From a bacterium (lineage in GTDB: Bacteria > SAR324 > XYD2-FULL-50-16), in assembly GCA_018829445.1 (NCBI GenBank), contig JAHJTV010000060.1, positions 62,001 through 126,000 of the forward strand: a stretch of DNA of 64,000 nucleotides, written 5' to 3'. The notes under the pieces were generated by a model. That model saw nothing but the letters and a program-made list of their open reading frames with translations. It made no database searches and was not told where the DNA came from. Below are positions 1 to 9,418 of the stretch, piece by piece (the first letter of the stretch is position 1; each line of letters starts with the position of its first letter). The position numbers were made by a program, and so were the translations under genes.

Positions 1-45
1 CATCCCAACAGTTTTATAATAATTAAGATTCAAGAAATAGCTACA

Positions 46-951
46 ATGCCTTTTTCACTTTATCCAGATAATCGAAAAAAAAAGAGATCCCTTCCAAGGC
101 GATTCCCCGTTATTTTCCCCTTGGTTGTTTTTATTCTCATTTTAATAGGCTATCAGATCTCCGAAAAGACCTATAATAAGCCATCAATTGGTGTTGTGGA
201 GCTGAATGGTATTATCCTTGAGTCTGAAACAATTATCAAGAAACTCAGGATTTTGGAAAGCAATCCTTTAGTTAAGGGAATCATTATCCACATAAACAGC
301 CCAGGTGGTGCCGTTGCACCCTCACAAGAGATCTTTACGGAAATTCTGAGAATCAGACAATTTAAGAAAGTCTACGCCTCAATCGCCTCAACCGCAGTTT
401 CCGGTGGATATTATGTAGCCATAGGGGCTGATAAAATTTATGCAAATCCTGGTTCGATGGTGGGTAGTATTGGTGCTATCATTCAGACTTTCAATTTTGA
501 AGAATTGCTGAACAAAATCGGTATTAAATCCGAAGTTATAAAATCGGGGAAAAACAAAGATATGGGATCAATATTCCGACCGATTGAATCAGAGGAGAGG
601 AAGCTGCTTGAAAGTGTTATCTTTGATACACATGATCAGTTTGTGACCGCAATTGCAGACCGCAGGCCCATGGAATTGGAAGAAGTAAAATCCATTGCCG
701 ATGGAAGAGTGTTTACAGGTAGACAAGCGAAACAGATAGGTCTGGTTGATCAGCTGGCAAGCTTCAGGGAAACAGCAGAAGAGTTAAGGAAAAATCTGGG
801 GATTAAGGAAGAAATGTCCCTCGTTTACACCCCGGATAAGGAAAAATTGATCGAATCCATTATCGAACTGGATTCTGTTTCAATCCTCAAAAAGATTTCA
901 TCCCAAATGGGACTTTTTTATCTGACCACCTCATTCTTAGAAAAACAGTGA
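46..951 (+). CDS. sppA: Signal peptide peptidase SppA (family S49)
   Basis: Membrane-anchored serine protease that degrades signal peptides and other peptides left in the membrane. One transmembrane segment lies at about residues 20-37, preceded by a very basic stretch (RKKKRS), giving an N-in orientation with the protease domain outside. The S49 core follows: the oxyanion region HINSPGG (about 82-88), the nucleophile Ser119 in AVSGGYY, and the general-base Lys171 in SGKNKDMGS. At 301 residues it has the length of the short, single-domain SppA type (Gram-positive and many other bacteria), not the double-domain E. coli enzyme. No strong ribosome binding site precedes the ATG. The next gene starts 54 bases downstream on the same strand. 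Family assignment is firm; the substrate is inferred from the family. Confidence 0.93.
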   Translation: MPFSLYPDNRKKKRSLPRRFPVIFPLVVFILILIGYQISEKTYNKPSIGVVELNGIILESETIIKKLRILESNPLVKGIIIHINSPGGAVAPSQEIFTEILRIRQFKKVYASIASTAVSGGYYVAIGADKIYANPGSMVGSIGAIIQTFNFEELLNKIGIKSEVIKSGKNKDMGSIFRPIESEERKLLESVIFDTHDQFVTAIADRRPMELEEVKSIADGRVFTGRQAKQIGLVDQLASFRETAEELRKNLGIKEEMSLVYTPDKEKLIESIIELDSVSILKKISSQMGLFYLTTSFLEKQ

Positions 952-1005
952 TCTCATATCAGACACACAGGTCGGACGAAAAAATAATCCAAAAAATTTA
1001 ATCCA

Positions 1006-1836
1006 ATGAACCCAAATTTTCACCCTGAGCTTAGTATTGAGTTTTTAGGATGCTCTAAAGATCCAGTAGAGATTTTCTACTCCGCTTTCCAACAGAATTG
1101 TTCCCAGGAACGCGCTTCTGACATATGGATGAGTATTCAAAACCGGGAAATTGCCTATGAAACGATGTGCCAACTTCTCAATAAGAATTATCCTGAAAAA
1201 AAACTCACATCCCAGATACAGGTTCATTTTATTTTTATCATTAAAAATGCCAGTTCCCGATGTCAGAGTTTATTGACTCATCAAAAAATAGGACTGGAAT
1301 CTGCCGAAATGTCATCAAGCATGACATTACCTGCCGATATGCAAACACAGTTTGTAACTCCGCCTGCCTTCACAACAGACAGTAAAATTCTGGCTCAGTG
1401 GAATCATTTACAGAGTGCGATGATGTCTTTTTATAATGGTTGTCTTGAGAAGGGAATCAGTCATGATGATGCCAGCCTGGCTTTACCAGACGCTCATGCT
1501 CATATGTTTAGAAGACAGGTATCGTTGAATTTTAGGGGAATGCAGGAGTTTCTGGATGAATCGATGTGCCATAAAACCTACTGGGAATTAAAAGAAATTG
1601 CATTTCAGATCTATGCGCACATGAAGCTTGAATTCCCCACACTGGCAAAAAGACTCGGTGCAAAATGTTGGGAAAATAGAAACCTGTATTGCGATGAACC
1701 ATATGATTCTTATATAACCTGCAAATGCAGCCATTCAAGACCTCATAAATCAAGTTTGATCGACTTTTTTCAAAGGGAAAGCTGTAAGGCATCAACAGAT
1801 TGCCGTCAAAAAGAATCCTATTATCATTTAACATGA
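1006..1836 (+). CDS. ThyX-fold protein lacking the thymidylate synthase active-site motif
   Basis: The full length can be laid by eye against flavin-dependent thymidylate synthase (ThyX) of the clostridial type. The segment before the motif (HFIFIIKNASSRCQSLLTHQ, residues 74-93) matches the ThyX strand-helix that normally ends in RHR. FVTPP (117-121) matches FVIPP. ASLALPDAHAHMF (156-168), NFRGMQEF (175-182) and YWELKEIA (192-199) match the conserved C-terminal helices, and the late cysteines (C221, C229) match the family's AGPSC...C tail. The catalytic residues are gone: RHR is THQ (91-93), the SQ.SQRY part of the motif is absent, and the substrate-binding Arg of the LRCC segment is replaced. 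A cysteine-rich tail of about 45 residues follows (CKC, C260, C266). It is probably not a working thymidylate synthase; role unknown. Confidence 0.62.
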   Translation: MNPNFHPELSIEFLGCSKDPVEIFYSAFQQNCSQERASDIWMSIQNREIAYETMCQLLNKNYPEKKLTSQIQVHFIFIIKNASSRCQSLLTHQKIGLESAEMSSSMTLPADMQTQFVTPPAFTTDSKILAQWNHLQSAMMSFYNGCLEKGISHDDASLALPDAHAHMFRRQVSLNFRGMQEFLDESMCHKTYWELKEIAFQIYAHMKLEFPTLAKRLGAKCWENRNLYCDEPYDSYITCKCSHSRPHKSSLIDFFQRESCKASTDCRQKESYYHLT

Positions 1837-1909
1837 CGTTTTGTGGCATAATATTTGTATTTCATCTCTTCAGTTGATTGAAATCAAATAAACCAGAAAA
1901 GGAGTCGTT

Positions 1910-2152
1910 ATGATAAATCAAATAGTTAAAAGAATCTCGTCTGAGTTGGAAAAATTCGCAAAGCACAATATTTCCATCGATCGAGCTTTAGATCTTATCG
2001 AAGCTTCAACCAAGGAACTGGATGAACTGGTAGCGATTAATACGATGAGAGAAAGCTTAAGTGAGCTCAACACGAAAAGCCCAAAACTAAATATTTCATT
2101 TCCTGAAGTAGCAACCCCATCCCAGATGAACCAAACCGGTTTTCTCTGCTAA
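1910..2152 (+). CDS. Small hypothetical helical protein (80 aa)
   Basis: Not recognised. The ATG has a textbook ribosome binding site (AAAAGGAG, six bases before the start), which is the main reason to accept it. The first 50 residues are strongly helical and charged, with a heptad-like spacing of hydrophobics (IVKRISSELEKF, then ALDLIEASTKELDELV), so a short coiled coil or helical hairpin is likely. The C-terminal 30 residues are polar and end in Cys. It lies alone between the ThyX-like gene and the convergent cinA gene, with its stop 17 bases from the cinA stop. There is no signal peptide or membrane segment. Cytoplasmic location is inferred. Confidence 0.6.
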   Translation: MINQIVKRISSELEKFAKHNISIDRALDLIEASTKELDELVAINTMRESLSELNTKSPKLNISFPEVATPSQMNQTGFLC

Positions 2153-2169
2153 AGGATTTTGGCATGATT

Positions 2170-2940
2170 TTAAGATGTACCTGGGATTGAAGGATTTTTT
2201 ATCCCAGGTTGCTCTATTATATTCCTGCCCAAACTGGAAACAGCATATTTTTCCGCTTCAATAAGCCTGTCTTGATCACCATGCTGCAATACAATTTTTA
2301 CCAGTGACCTGTTGTTGACCACAACGGGATAGGAGCCGATTTTTAATCCGGAAAATCGCTTCAATATCTCTTTCAATCTTTCTGCGATTGTCCCCTCATC
2401 CACATCAAATAAAAGCTCTTTTGACCAAGTCTTGCTTCCTTGAAACTTGTCAATGACGGATAAGAATAGATGCTGCAATAATTCAGGAACACCGGGAAAA
2501 ACAAAAATATTTTTATATTGAATAACCGGCAGGTTCTGTTTTCTTGCAGAAATTAATTCCGTACCTTCAGGGACATATGCCATCTTTAAATGACTTTCGG
2601 TGCACTTTTCTCCAAATCTTTGTTTTATGATATTGGACAAGAGTGTATTACACACGAGCGGTTCCTCAAAAGCTTTAGCAATCCCTTCCATTGTCACATC
2701 ATCATGAGTGGGCCCCAATCCCCCTGATACAAAAAGCCATGTTGCCTTGTTATGATAGGAGAAGATGGTTTCAGCAATAATACTTATATCATCCGGTATA
2801 ATTAAGCAGTAATTTATCACGATTCCTTGATCGTTAAGCCTCTGGATAAGAAAATTGGTGTTATGATCCTCAATCCTGCCGGATAGCAGTTCATCGCCGA
2901 TTGCTATTATTATTGCTGACTTTTTCGGTGTGTCTTTCAT
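2170..2940 (-). CDS. cinA: CinA N-terminal-type molybdopterin-binding domain protein
   Basis: Carries the MoaB/MogA-like fold found at the N-terminus of CinA (COG1058). Visible motifs are IAIGDELLSGRIEDHN (12-27) and the phosphate-binding loop VSGGLGPTHDDVT (71-83). At 256 residues it has only the MPT-binding-like domain and lacks the C-terminal nicotinamide-nucleotide amidohydrolase (PncC) domain of full CinA. In related proteins this N-terminal domain can have ADP-ribose or CoA/FAD pyrophosphatase activity; the activity of this copy is not known. It is transcribed toward the small gene ending at 2152. The last 15 codons contain a 9-bp inverted repeat. Family is clear, exact role uncertain. 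Confidence 0.85.
   Translation of the reverse strand: MKDTPKKSAIIIAIGDELLSGRIEDHNTNFLIQRLNDQGIVINYCLIIPDDISIIAETIFSYHNKATWLFVSGGLGPTHDDVTMEGIAKAFEEPLVCNTLLSNIIKQRFGEKCTESHLKMAYVPEGTELISARKQNLPVIQYKNIFVFPGVPELLQHLFLSVIDKFQGSKTWSKELLFDVDEGTIAERLKEILKRFSGLKIGSYPVVVNNRSLVKIVLQHGDQDRLIEAEKYAVSSLGRNIIEQPGIKNPSIPGTS
2179..2209. terminator. Hairpin between convergent genes, inside the cinA 3' end
   Basis: ACCTGGGAT (2179-2187) and ATCCCAGGT (2201-2209) form a perfect 9-bp stem around a 13-base loop that contains a T6 run. It lies within the last codons of cinA and 27 bases past the stop of the small plus-strand gene, so it could terminate plus-strand transcription. A downstream T-tract is weak, so this is a candidate only. 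Confidence 0.4.
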
Positions 2941-3144
2941 ATGTGATAAACAATACTGTGATTGATTAATGCTTCAATGGATTATCGCCTTTAAATAGAA
3001 AAATAAGGCTCCTCCGTCATGGTTGAAAAATTGCATTATAACAATTATTGCAGCTTCACTAACCAATTAGGAAGCGAGTCGAACGAACAGATTTTAGCCT
3101 TTTATGAGCTGTGTTTTAAGCTATATTGAGATTATTCCATACAA

Positions 3145-4248
3145 ATGATCAATAGCCAAATTGCAAAAACGGGTTCACTTATCGCTTTATTCATAATATT
3201 TTTCTCAGGTTCTGTTTTTGCGGACTCCAGAAAATATATGGATAAGCCACTCATGTTCGGTCCGCAGAATACACTGCTGAGCATGAGTACGACCTTTGAA
3301 CCTGATACCGCATTTCTGTTGGATCAAAACGACTTTTTTGTGTCTGCTTCATATATTGTCATAAACACTTTTGCATATAGCAGCAATTCCGATAAAACAA
3401 ATAATCCCAGCGGATCAGCTTCTGAATTCCATTCAAACGATTCTGACGGATACTCTGTTTTTATGGATTCTGAAATGGCCCGGCGACCGTTTAAAATATA
3501 CTACGGTTTCTCCTCCAGTCTTGAGTTCCAGTTTACTTATCATGATTTCATATTTTATCCGGGGAACCTGGATTCCACGGTTGAAGAATTTCATAAAAGC
3601 CTGAACATAGATAACCAGGGACGTGAAATCACAGACAAAAATCGTTTGGATATGTATGTGCATGATAATGAAACCGGAGAAAACATTTATATAGTGACAG
3701 AGAATTCACCTGAATTTGTCAGAGAGTCAATGACGTTGGGGATAAAGTATCTGTTGTTTGAAACCAAATCCAGTGCGTCTTCCATCTCATTTTCCTCAAA
3801 TTATGGAGACTATTATATTGAAAGGGAAGTCAATGAATCGACTTCCGATATCGAGCTGGAAAAGCACACGGACTTCAATGACCATAATATTACGTTGAGG
3901 TACTCTTCAATTGGTCAGGATTTTACAATACATGCAGCTTACAGCGTTACAACGGGTAAAAACACATTATTGCCAAAATCCCCTGATAGACTCTTTTATT
4001 ACTTCCTGGGACTAAACTGGCATCTGACAGATGACTGGAACGTGTTAGTGCAGGCATTGAGATATTCAAGCCCCTACCCAAAAGACAGTACTTCAAACAT
4101 TGGTGAGGACATAATAGAAATATCGGCAGGGCTGAGATGGTTTTTTGGCAAAGAATCCGTCATTGAAATCGGTTTTATCGAAAACCAGACTCATGGGGAG
4201 CAAAACATTGATATTGCACTTTTTTCAACTTTAATGTTTTATTTATGA
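3145..4248 (+). CDS. Exported outer-membrane beta-barrel-like protein (DUF3187-like)
   Basis: A signal peptide is clear (residues 1-26, hydrophobic core LIALFIIFFSGSVFA, cut after FA). The mature part is rich in alternating polar/hydrophobic strands with many aromatic residues (FKIYYGFSSSLEFQFTYHDF; FYYFLGLNWHLTDDWNVLV), typical of an outer-membrane barrel, and the chain ends in LMFYL, a plausible barrel-assembly signature. An opening such as PLMFGPQNTLLSMSTTFEPDTAFLL followed by strands fits the DUF3187 family; that assignment is from memory of the pattern and is moderate. It is a single gene with a 100-base gap to lysC and no obvious partner. No ribosome binding site is visible. Function unknown. 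Confidence 0.65.
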   Translation: MINSQIAKTGSLIALFIIFFSGSVFADSRKYMDKPLMFGPQNTLLSMSTTFEPDTAFLLDQNDFFVSASYIVINTFAYSSNSDKTNNPSGSASEFHSNDSDGYSVFMDSEMARRPFKIYYGFSSSLEFQFTYHDFIFYPGNLDSTVEEFHKSLNIDNQGREITDKNRLDMYVHDNETGENIYIVTENSPEFVRESMTLGIKYLLFETKSSASSISFSSNYGDYYIEREVNESTSDIELEKHTDFNDHNITLRYSSIGQDFTIHAAYSVTTGKNTLLPKSPDRLFYYFLGLNWHLTDDWNVLVQALRYSSPYPKDSTSNIGEDIIEISAGLRWFFGKESVIEIGFIENQTHGEQNIDIALFSTLMFYL

Positions 4249-4358
4249 ACCCATCAATACTAAAATAAATCTTTTGAGATAACCCCAAGAACCATGTCCA
4301 CTCAGAATATGCCTACAACAAGGTTCTCTGAGAACTCACAATAACTCACTTGATCATT

Positions 4359-5738
4359 ATGAATTACATAGTTCAAAAATATGGTGGAACCAGCATAGGT
4401 CATTCAGACAGAATGATAAATGTTGCGAATATTGTAAAAGAAACGCTGAAAGATGGAAAACACACCGTCATTGTGCTGTCTGCAATGAGTGAAAGCGGAA
4501 AAAAAGAAGGAACAACCAGCAGACTGATGGCAGCAGCGGAAGAGGCGATTGCAAAAGGTAGCTATTATAAAATCATTGATTTAATTGAGATGCATCACTT
4601 AAAGGTAGCCAATTCAATTATTAAGGACTTGCGCTTGCGGATTCAGCTGGAAGACCAGATCAGAGAAGAGCTACTTAAATTAAAATCGTTTTTGGATGCG
4701 ATTCAAGTAATTGGAGAAATATCACAAAGATCCATGGACGTTGTCATCAGCACGGGTGAAAAGTTATCCGCCCGGATTTTCGCTTCGTTACTCAATAGTA
4801 TTGGAATAGATGCTGATTATATCCCGCTTGATGAGCTGGTTGATAAACCATTTAGTGAAATAGACCGCAGGTTTTGCAGCTACCTGCAGAAAAAACTTGG
4901 TACACTTGTACAAGCTTCAGGGGCAAGAGTCCCGGTATTTACAGGTTTTTTTGGTTTTGTACCCAATGGCATTCTAAAAAGCATTGGCAGAGGATATACA
5001 GATTTTACAGCCTCATTAGTCGCCGTTGGTATTGGTGCCAAAGAGCTGCAAATCTGGAAAGAGGTTGATGGTATTTTTACTGCCGATCCTAAAAAAGTGG
5101 AATCCGCCAAAGTATTAAAAGTTGTATCTCCGGATGAAGCTTCGGAACTGACCTACTTTGGTTCGGAGGTAATTCATCCTTTCACCATGGAACAGGTAAT
5201 AAATGCCAACATACCTGTCCGTATTAAAAACACATTTGACCCGTCTCTTCCTGGAACCATAATTGATCCTGATCGACAGAATAAGAAAATAAGAAAGGGA
5301 CCAACAGCTGTAACGGTAAAACGAGACGTCACCCTCCTGAATATTCAATCCAATCGGATGTTGATGGCATATGGTTTTATGTCCAAGGTCTTTGATATAT
5401 TTAACAGGTATGAGATAGTTATTGATCTGATTTCCACGTCTGAAGTCAACGTCTCTCTTACCATAGCCAATGGACATAATTTGGATGCTGCCATTGTGGA
5501 GCTCAAACAACTGGGAAAAGTAACCATCCGTAAAGGACTGGCTTTGTTAAGCTTGATAGGACAAGGGATGCAGCACACCATCGGAATTGCAGGCGATATG
5601 TTTACCAGGTTGGCAAAAGAAGGAATCAATATCGAAATTATCTCTCAGGGGGCTTCGGAAATAAATATTTCATGCGTTATTGAAGATAAGGATAGTGATA
5701 AAGCGTTGAATGCCGTCCATGAAATGTTACTCATCTGA
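4359..5738 (+). CDS. lysC: Aspartate kinase
   Basis: Phosphorylates L-aspartate, the first step toward lysine, threonine and methionine. The N-terminal kinase motif KYGGTS is at residues 6-11, followed by STGEKLSARI, the substrate loop GRGYTDFTASL and the nucleotide-site segment WKEVDGIFTADP. Two ACT domains form the C-terminal third (around GFMSKVFDIFNRYEIVIDLI and GIAGDMFTRLAKEGINIEII), so allosteric control by an end-product amino acid is expected. About 459 residues is the normal length for a monofunctional enzyme. A TTG three codons upstream (4350) is also in frame; the ATG at 4359 places KYGGTS at the usual distance and is preferred. nth begins two bases after the stop. No lysine riboswitch fits in the 100-base leader. 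Confidence 0.95.
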   Translation: MNYIVQKYGGTSIGHSDRMINVANIVKETLKDGKHTVIVLSAMSESGKKEGTTSRLMAAAEEAIAKGSYYKIIDLIEMHHLKVANSIIKDLRLRIQLEDQIREELLKLKSFLDAIQVIGEISQRSMDVVISTGEKLSARIFASLLNSIGIDADYIPLDELVDKPFSEIDRRFCSYLQKKLGTLVQASGARVPVFTGFFGFVPNGILKSIGRGYTDFTASLVAVGIGAKELQIWKEVDGIFTADPKKVESAKVLKVVSPDEASELTYFGSEVIHPFTMEQVINANIPVRIKNTFDPSLPGTIIDPDRQNKKIRKGPTAVTVKRDVTLLNIQSNRMLMAYGFMSKVFDIFNRYEIVIDLISTSEVNVSLTIANGHNLDAAIVELKQLGKVTIRKGLALLSLIGQGMQHTIGIAGDMFTRLAKEGINIEIISQGASEINISCVIEDKDSDKALNAVHEMLLI

Positions 5739-5740
5739 AT

Positions 5741-6406
5741 TTGACTTTCAAAAAAACAACATTGCCTAAACTGACATCAAAACAGATTGACCAGGTTTTC
5801 AAGGTTCTTTCGAAAACCATTACTTCTCCGAAAACTGAATTAAATTATAGCAGTGTTTTTGAGCTGCTGATTGCTGTCATCTTAAGCGCACAAGCCACCG
5901 ATGTATCGGTCAACAAGGTTACTCCTTCTTTGTTCAAGGTTGCTCCCACACCGGAAAAAATGATCCGGTTGGGAGCATCCGGTCTTCAAAAATATATAAA
6001 GAGCATTGGATTATATAAAACGAAAGCATCCAACATTATAAAAACATGCCAGATGCTCATAGTGGATTACAATTCGAGTATACCGGATTCCAGAACAGAG
6101 CTGGAAAAACTGCCGGGTGTTGGAAGGAAAACCGCAGGTGTTGTGTTAAATGTGGCTTTTAAAAAATCGGAGATACCCGTTGATACTCATGTATTTCGGA
6201 CCTCAAACCGAATCGGTTTGGTCAAAGCCAAAACCCCAAAAGAAACGGAAATTCAACTACAAAGGGTTGTACCGGATTGGGTAAAGATAAATGCCCATCA
6301 TCTTCTCATCCTTCATGGCAGGTTTGTTTGTAAAGCAAGAAAACCCTTGTGTCAGACTTGCTGTATAAACGATTGTTGCCATTATTTTAAAGAGAGTGGT
6401 TTTTAA
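5741..6406 (+). CDS. nth: Endonuclease III (DNA glycosylase/AP lyase)
   Basis: Base-excision repair enzyme that removes oxidised pyrimidines and nicks the abasic site. The helix-hairpin-helix LEKLPGVGRKTAGVV holds the Schiff-base lysine (Lys130), and VDTHVF holds the catalytic Asp148. The C-terminal 4Fe-4S loop has the exact spacing C-x6-C-x2-C-x5-C (C197, C204, C207, C213). The start is TTG, two bases after the lysC stop, which implies translational coupling; no later ATG keeps the conserved N-terminus. 221 residues is the normal length. Confidence 0.96.
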   Translation: MTFKKTTLPKLTSKQIDQVFKVLSKTITSPKTELNYSSVFELLIAVILSAQATDVSVNKVTPSLFKVAPTPEKMIRLGASGLQKYIKSIGLYKTKASNIIKTCQMLIVDYNSSIPDSRTELEKLPGVGRKTAGVVLNVAFKKSEIPVDTHVFRTSNRIGLVKAKTPKETEIQLQRVVPDWVKINAHHLLILHGRFVCKARKPLCQTCCINDCCHYFKESGF

Positions 6407-6418
6407 TTCTCCTTTGTT

Positions 6419-9325
6419 TTAGGGGGTGTTATTGGCTGCCGGGGTCCGATTCAGATATTTATCAAACTGCAACTCATTGAGGATTGTCTTATGACTTTCC
6501 GAAGCCAAGGGTCCCCATAGAGCGTCCGGTGTTTTCTTCGATTCCTCAATCAATTCTTCAAAGATCTCCAGAGCTTTGTCCTTCTGATCGTTTTTAATAA
6601 AAATCTCCCCTTTGTGATATTTTGCCCAAGGGGTTTTATCTGAATTTGGGAACAGTCGAATAGCTTCGTTGTATGTTTCCAATGCTTCCGGCAACTGGTT
6701 GAGTTCCAGATAAAGATTTCCGAGAATAAAATATGCTTCGACGACGAATTCATCAACATCTTTGTCCTGCAGTGGATGCTCATAAAAATTCAGAACGTTT
6801 TTATAAGCGTTGATTGAATCATCATACTGACCGATTCCCTGATATAGATTGCCAAGCGCAAACCAGCATTCCGGAACTATTTCTCTATCCAGCATGTTTT
6901 CCGAATCCTGATAATCGCGTATTGTTTGTCTATATATCCTGATAGCCCGGGTGATTCGATCTGGTTTATGAATCTTAAAATATGAATCTCCCAAAGCTTT
7001 TTTGACCATTGGGGTATAAACATGCTCACTGAACAGACGAATAAATTTGGTGTAGTCCAGTTGAGCCTCTGCTGGTTGATCTTTGGCATCAAAAATCTTC
7101 CCCTGGTTAAACAGTACGATTGGGGCTAACGGATCATTTTCGTCGTGTAAAATCAGTTGATTAATTTCCAATGCCTTATCATACAGTCCCAATCGGTAGT
7201 ATGAGTCAGATATCAGAAACATGGGGGCTTTCGCGGATAACCTGGCAGTTATCTCTTTTCGAGTCTCTCCCGGTTTTGACTTAAAACAGGCACTGTTTTC
7301 AGGTCGGATAAAATATTTCTTCTCATACTGTTCATACACACCCAGGGCATCCAGATGTTTTCCTTGAAAATAGTAGTCTGAAATATACGCATTAATGGTA
7401 TCCAGGATTCGATCATGAATTATGTTATTGTTCACATAAATGTTTTGCGGGAACCTTTCACAAAACCCCTCCAAGCTGGAGACCGCATCAGCGTATTGAT
7501 GAAAAAGAGACAACGTTAAAGCTCGTCTCAACATTGCCTCTTCAAGCTGATCAGATAATACGTGTTTTGTGATGATGAAGTTATAAATTTCAAGAGCTTT
7601 TTTATAATCTTTCTCATTGGCTCTTTCTGAGAGAATATTGGCAATTCTCATCTTGCCAATAAGCAAAAGATCATTTGGATATCTATTGATAGCTTTCTCA
7701 TAAGCTTTTATGGCGTCCTCATACTTCTCCTCTTCCCTTAAAAAATCTCCAATCCTGATAGCGACCAGATTACTGAATGATTCCTGCGGGAAAAGATCAA
7801 TTAACTCTTCGTAAATAGCCCTTGCTGTATGATACTCCTGATTTTCAAAATAGGTTTCCCCCATGTGAAACATCAGTTCGGCATCCTGCTTCATATAATC
7901 GGCATCGATACTCCAGGCTTTTTCGAAATTGGCCTTGGCTTCTTTGTATTTTCTTAATTGAAAAAGAGATTCCCCGATTTTATAGTAAGCTGCATAGATA
8001 ATCGGTGATGTTTGATTCTCCTCAACGAACTTTTCCAGTAATTCAACAGCCTTTCCGTATCGCTCCATATTCAAATGGATAATGCCTTGATGAAATAGCG
8101 CATTCTTTGAATAGGGAGATTCGGGATAGTTCTGCACTAAAATCTCAAATTGATTATAGGCATCTTCATAGAACTTTAATGCCAGGTGATTTCTACCTAT
8201 ATTAAAATATGCCCTGGGGATGTCCTCATATCCTTTATCAGCCATCAAAGCTGCGCCAATGGCTGCTTTATATTCCTGATTTACAAAATCCTCACCACCC
8301 CTTTCTTGAACTCTTCTTTGATGTTGAAAGAGCGAATCAGCAGATCTGAAAGCTGCTCGAATTCCAATTTCAGATTCGGGGGCAAAATTATAGATATTTT
8401 TGAATTTTAAGCTGGCTTCCTTAAACCTTCCGATTTTATAAAATCTTTCAGCATCATTGAACAGTTTTGTCAAAAATTTGTCTTTGTTCTCTTTCTCCAT
8501 CTGCTCTTGGGCAATCTGTTTTTTCTCCTCAATCAAATCCTCATCAGGATCAGTTACTTTGATATCCCTATTCTCCTTAATGGTAAAAATTAACCGGATG
8601 GGATCTGTTTCAACCTGCTTGGTGATATTCAAGGCATAATTCCTGGGTGTTAATACCAGATTCACATACTTGTCCTTTTCTTCAATCTTGATACTATTTA
8701 AGATATCTGTCTGAGCTCCGGGAATGATCAAGCCTTTTTTTAGAAAAACATTGAGCAAACGAATTTTCATTATCTTTCCGGGTTTTGTTGTATCTTTCAC
8801 CGGATCATCATGCCTTATTGGTTTTTTGGAGTAGATATATAACTTCTCACTGTCAGGATTCAATTCTCTCAATATGTTTGTCAGTTCAATCCCTTCCTGC
8901 TGAATGGTGGCTTTTCCTTTGGGATAAAACAGCACATTAATAACATTGTTGTTTTCTTTTGGTCTGGAGATATTAAATAACAAGCTGGGAAGGGCGGTTC
9001 TGATTTTCACCCAGTATTCGTTCTGATCAACTTTTATGATTTTATAACCACTCACAAGTGGATTTTTCAAAACCACATAATTTGAGAGATCACCAATGGC
9101 GGTATTCCTGAATTTAATGACGAATATCTGGCGTTCCAGATTCTCAATAATCTCATATTCAGGTGCTTTTTTACTGACGAAACTAAGCTGCGCTTCGTTC
9201 TGACTGGGAGATGTAAACGCTATTTTTTCCAGTGAGTTATCGACAGCAAAGAGGAAATTCGGTATAACGATAAGGAGGAAACAGATGAAGGTCTTTAAGT
9301 ATCCTGTGAGGTCTTTCTTTAGCAT
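6419..9325 (-). CDS. Large periplasmic TPR protein with AMIN-like N-terminal region
   Basis: Starts with a signal peptide (LKTFICFLLIVIPNFLFA) when read from the ATG at 9325, which has a good ribosome binding site (AAAGGAAAG, 6 bases upstream); an ATG 10 codons earlier has none. After it comes a beta-rich region of about 230 residues with the look of AMIN domains (strands such as IFVIKFRNTAIGDLSNYVVL), which in known proteins bind peptidoglycan. The remaining 650 residues are TPR units, many with the A..Y...I..YP signature (AIKAYEKAINRYPNDLLLIG; ALETYNEAIRLFPNSDKTPW), probably 12 or more. It is the last gene of the gatA-pheS-pheT-bitopic-bactofilin run. A role as a periplasmic scaffold for envelope or shape proteins is inferred. 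Confidence 0.78.
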   Translation of the reverse strand: MLKKDLTGYLKTFICFLLIVIPNFLFAVDNSLEKIAFTSPSQNEAQLSFVSKKAPEYEIIENLERQIFVIKFRNTAIGDLSNYVVLKNPLVSGYKIIKVDQNEYWVKIRTALPSLLFNISRPKENNNVINVLFYPKGKATIQQEGIELTNILRELNPDSEKLYIYSKKPIRHDDPVKDTTKPGKIMKIRLLNVFLKKGLIIPGAQTDILNSIKIEEKDKYVNLVLTPRNYALNITKQVETDPIRLIFTIKENRDIKVTDPDEDLIEEKKQIAQEQMEKENKDKFLTKLFNDAERFYKIGRFKEASLKFKNIYNFAPESEIGIRAAFRSADSLFQHQRRVQERGGEDFVNQEYKAAIGAALMADKGYEDIPRAYFNIGRNHLALKFYEDAYNQFEILVQNYPESPYSKNALFHQGIIHLNMERYGKAVELLEKFVEENQTSPIIYAAYYKIGESLFQLRKYKEAKANFEKAWSIDADYMKQDAELMFHMGETYFENQEYHTARAIYEELIDLFPQESFSNLVAIRIGDFLREEEKYEDAIKAYEKAINRYPNDLLLIGKMRIANILSERANEKDYKKALEIYNFIITKHVLSDQLEEAMLRRALTLSLFHQYADAVSSLEGFCERFPQNIYVNNNIIHDRILDTINAYISDYYFQGKHLDALGVYEQYEKKYFIRPENSACFKSKPGETRKEITARLSAKAPMFLISDSYYRLGLYDKALEINQLILHDENDPLAPIVLFNQGKIFDAKDQPAEAQLDYTKFIRLFSEHVYTPMVKKALGDSYFKIHKPDRITRAIRIYRQTIRDYQDSENMLDREIVPECWFALGNLYQGIGQYDDSINAYKNVLNFYEHPLQDKDVDEFVVEAYFILGNLYLELNQLPEALETYNEAIRLFPNSDKTPWAKYHKGEIFIKNDQKDKALEIFEELIEESKKTPDALWGPLASESHKTILNELQFDKYLNRTPAANNTP

Positions 9326-9418
9326 TTTTGGCTTTCCTTTTACATTTCCAAACATTCTGTTGAAAATGGATAAGCAAAACCCTTGCCTGTATAAGCTTAA
9401 TAACTCAAAAATTCAATA

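Noticed and set aside
4249..4358. Lysine riboswitch upstream of lysC
   Set aside because: The gap is only about 110 bases and shows no five-helix junction; lysine riboswitches need about 170 bases or more.
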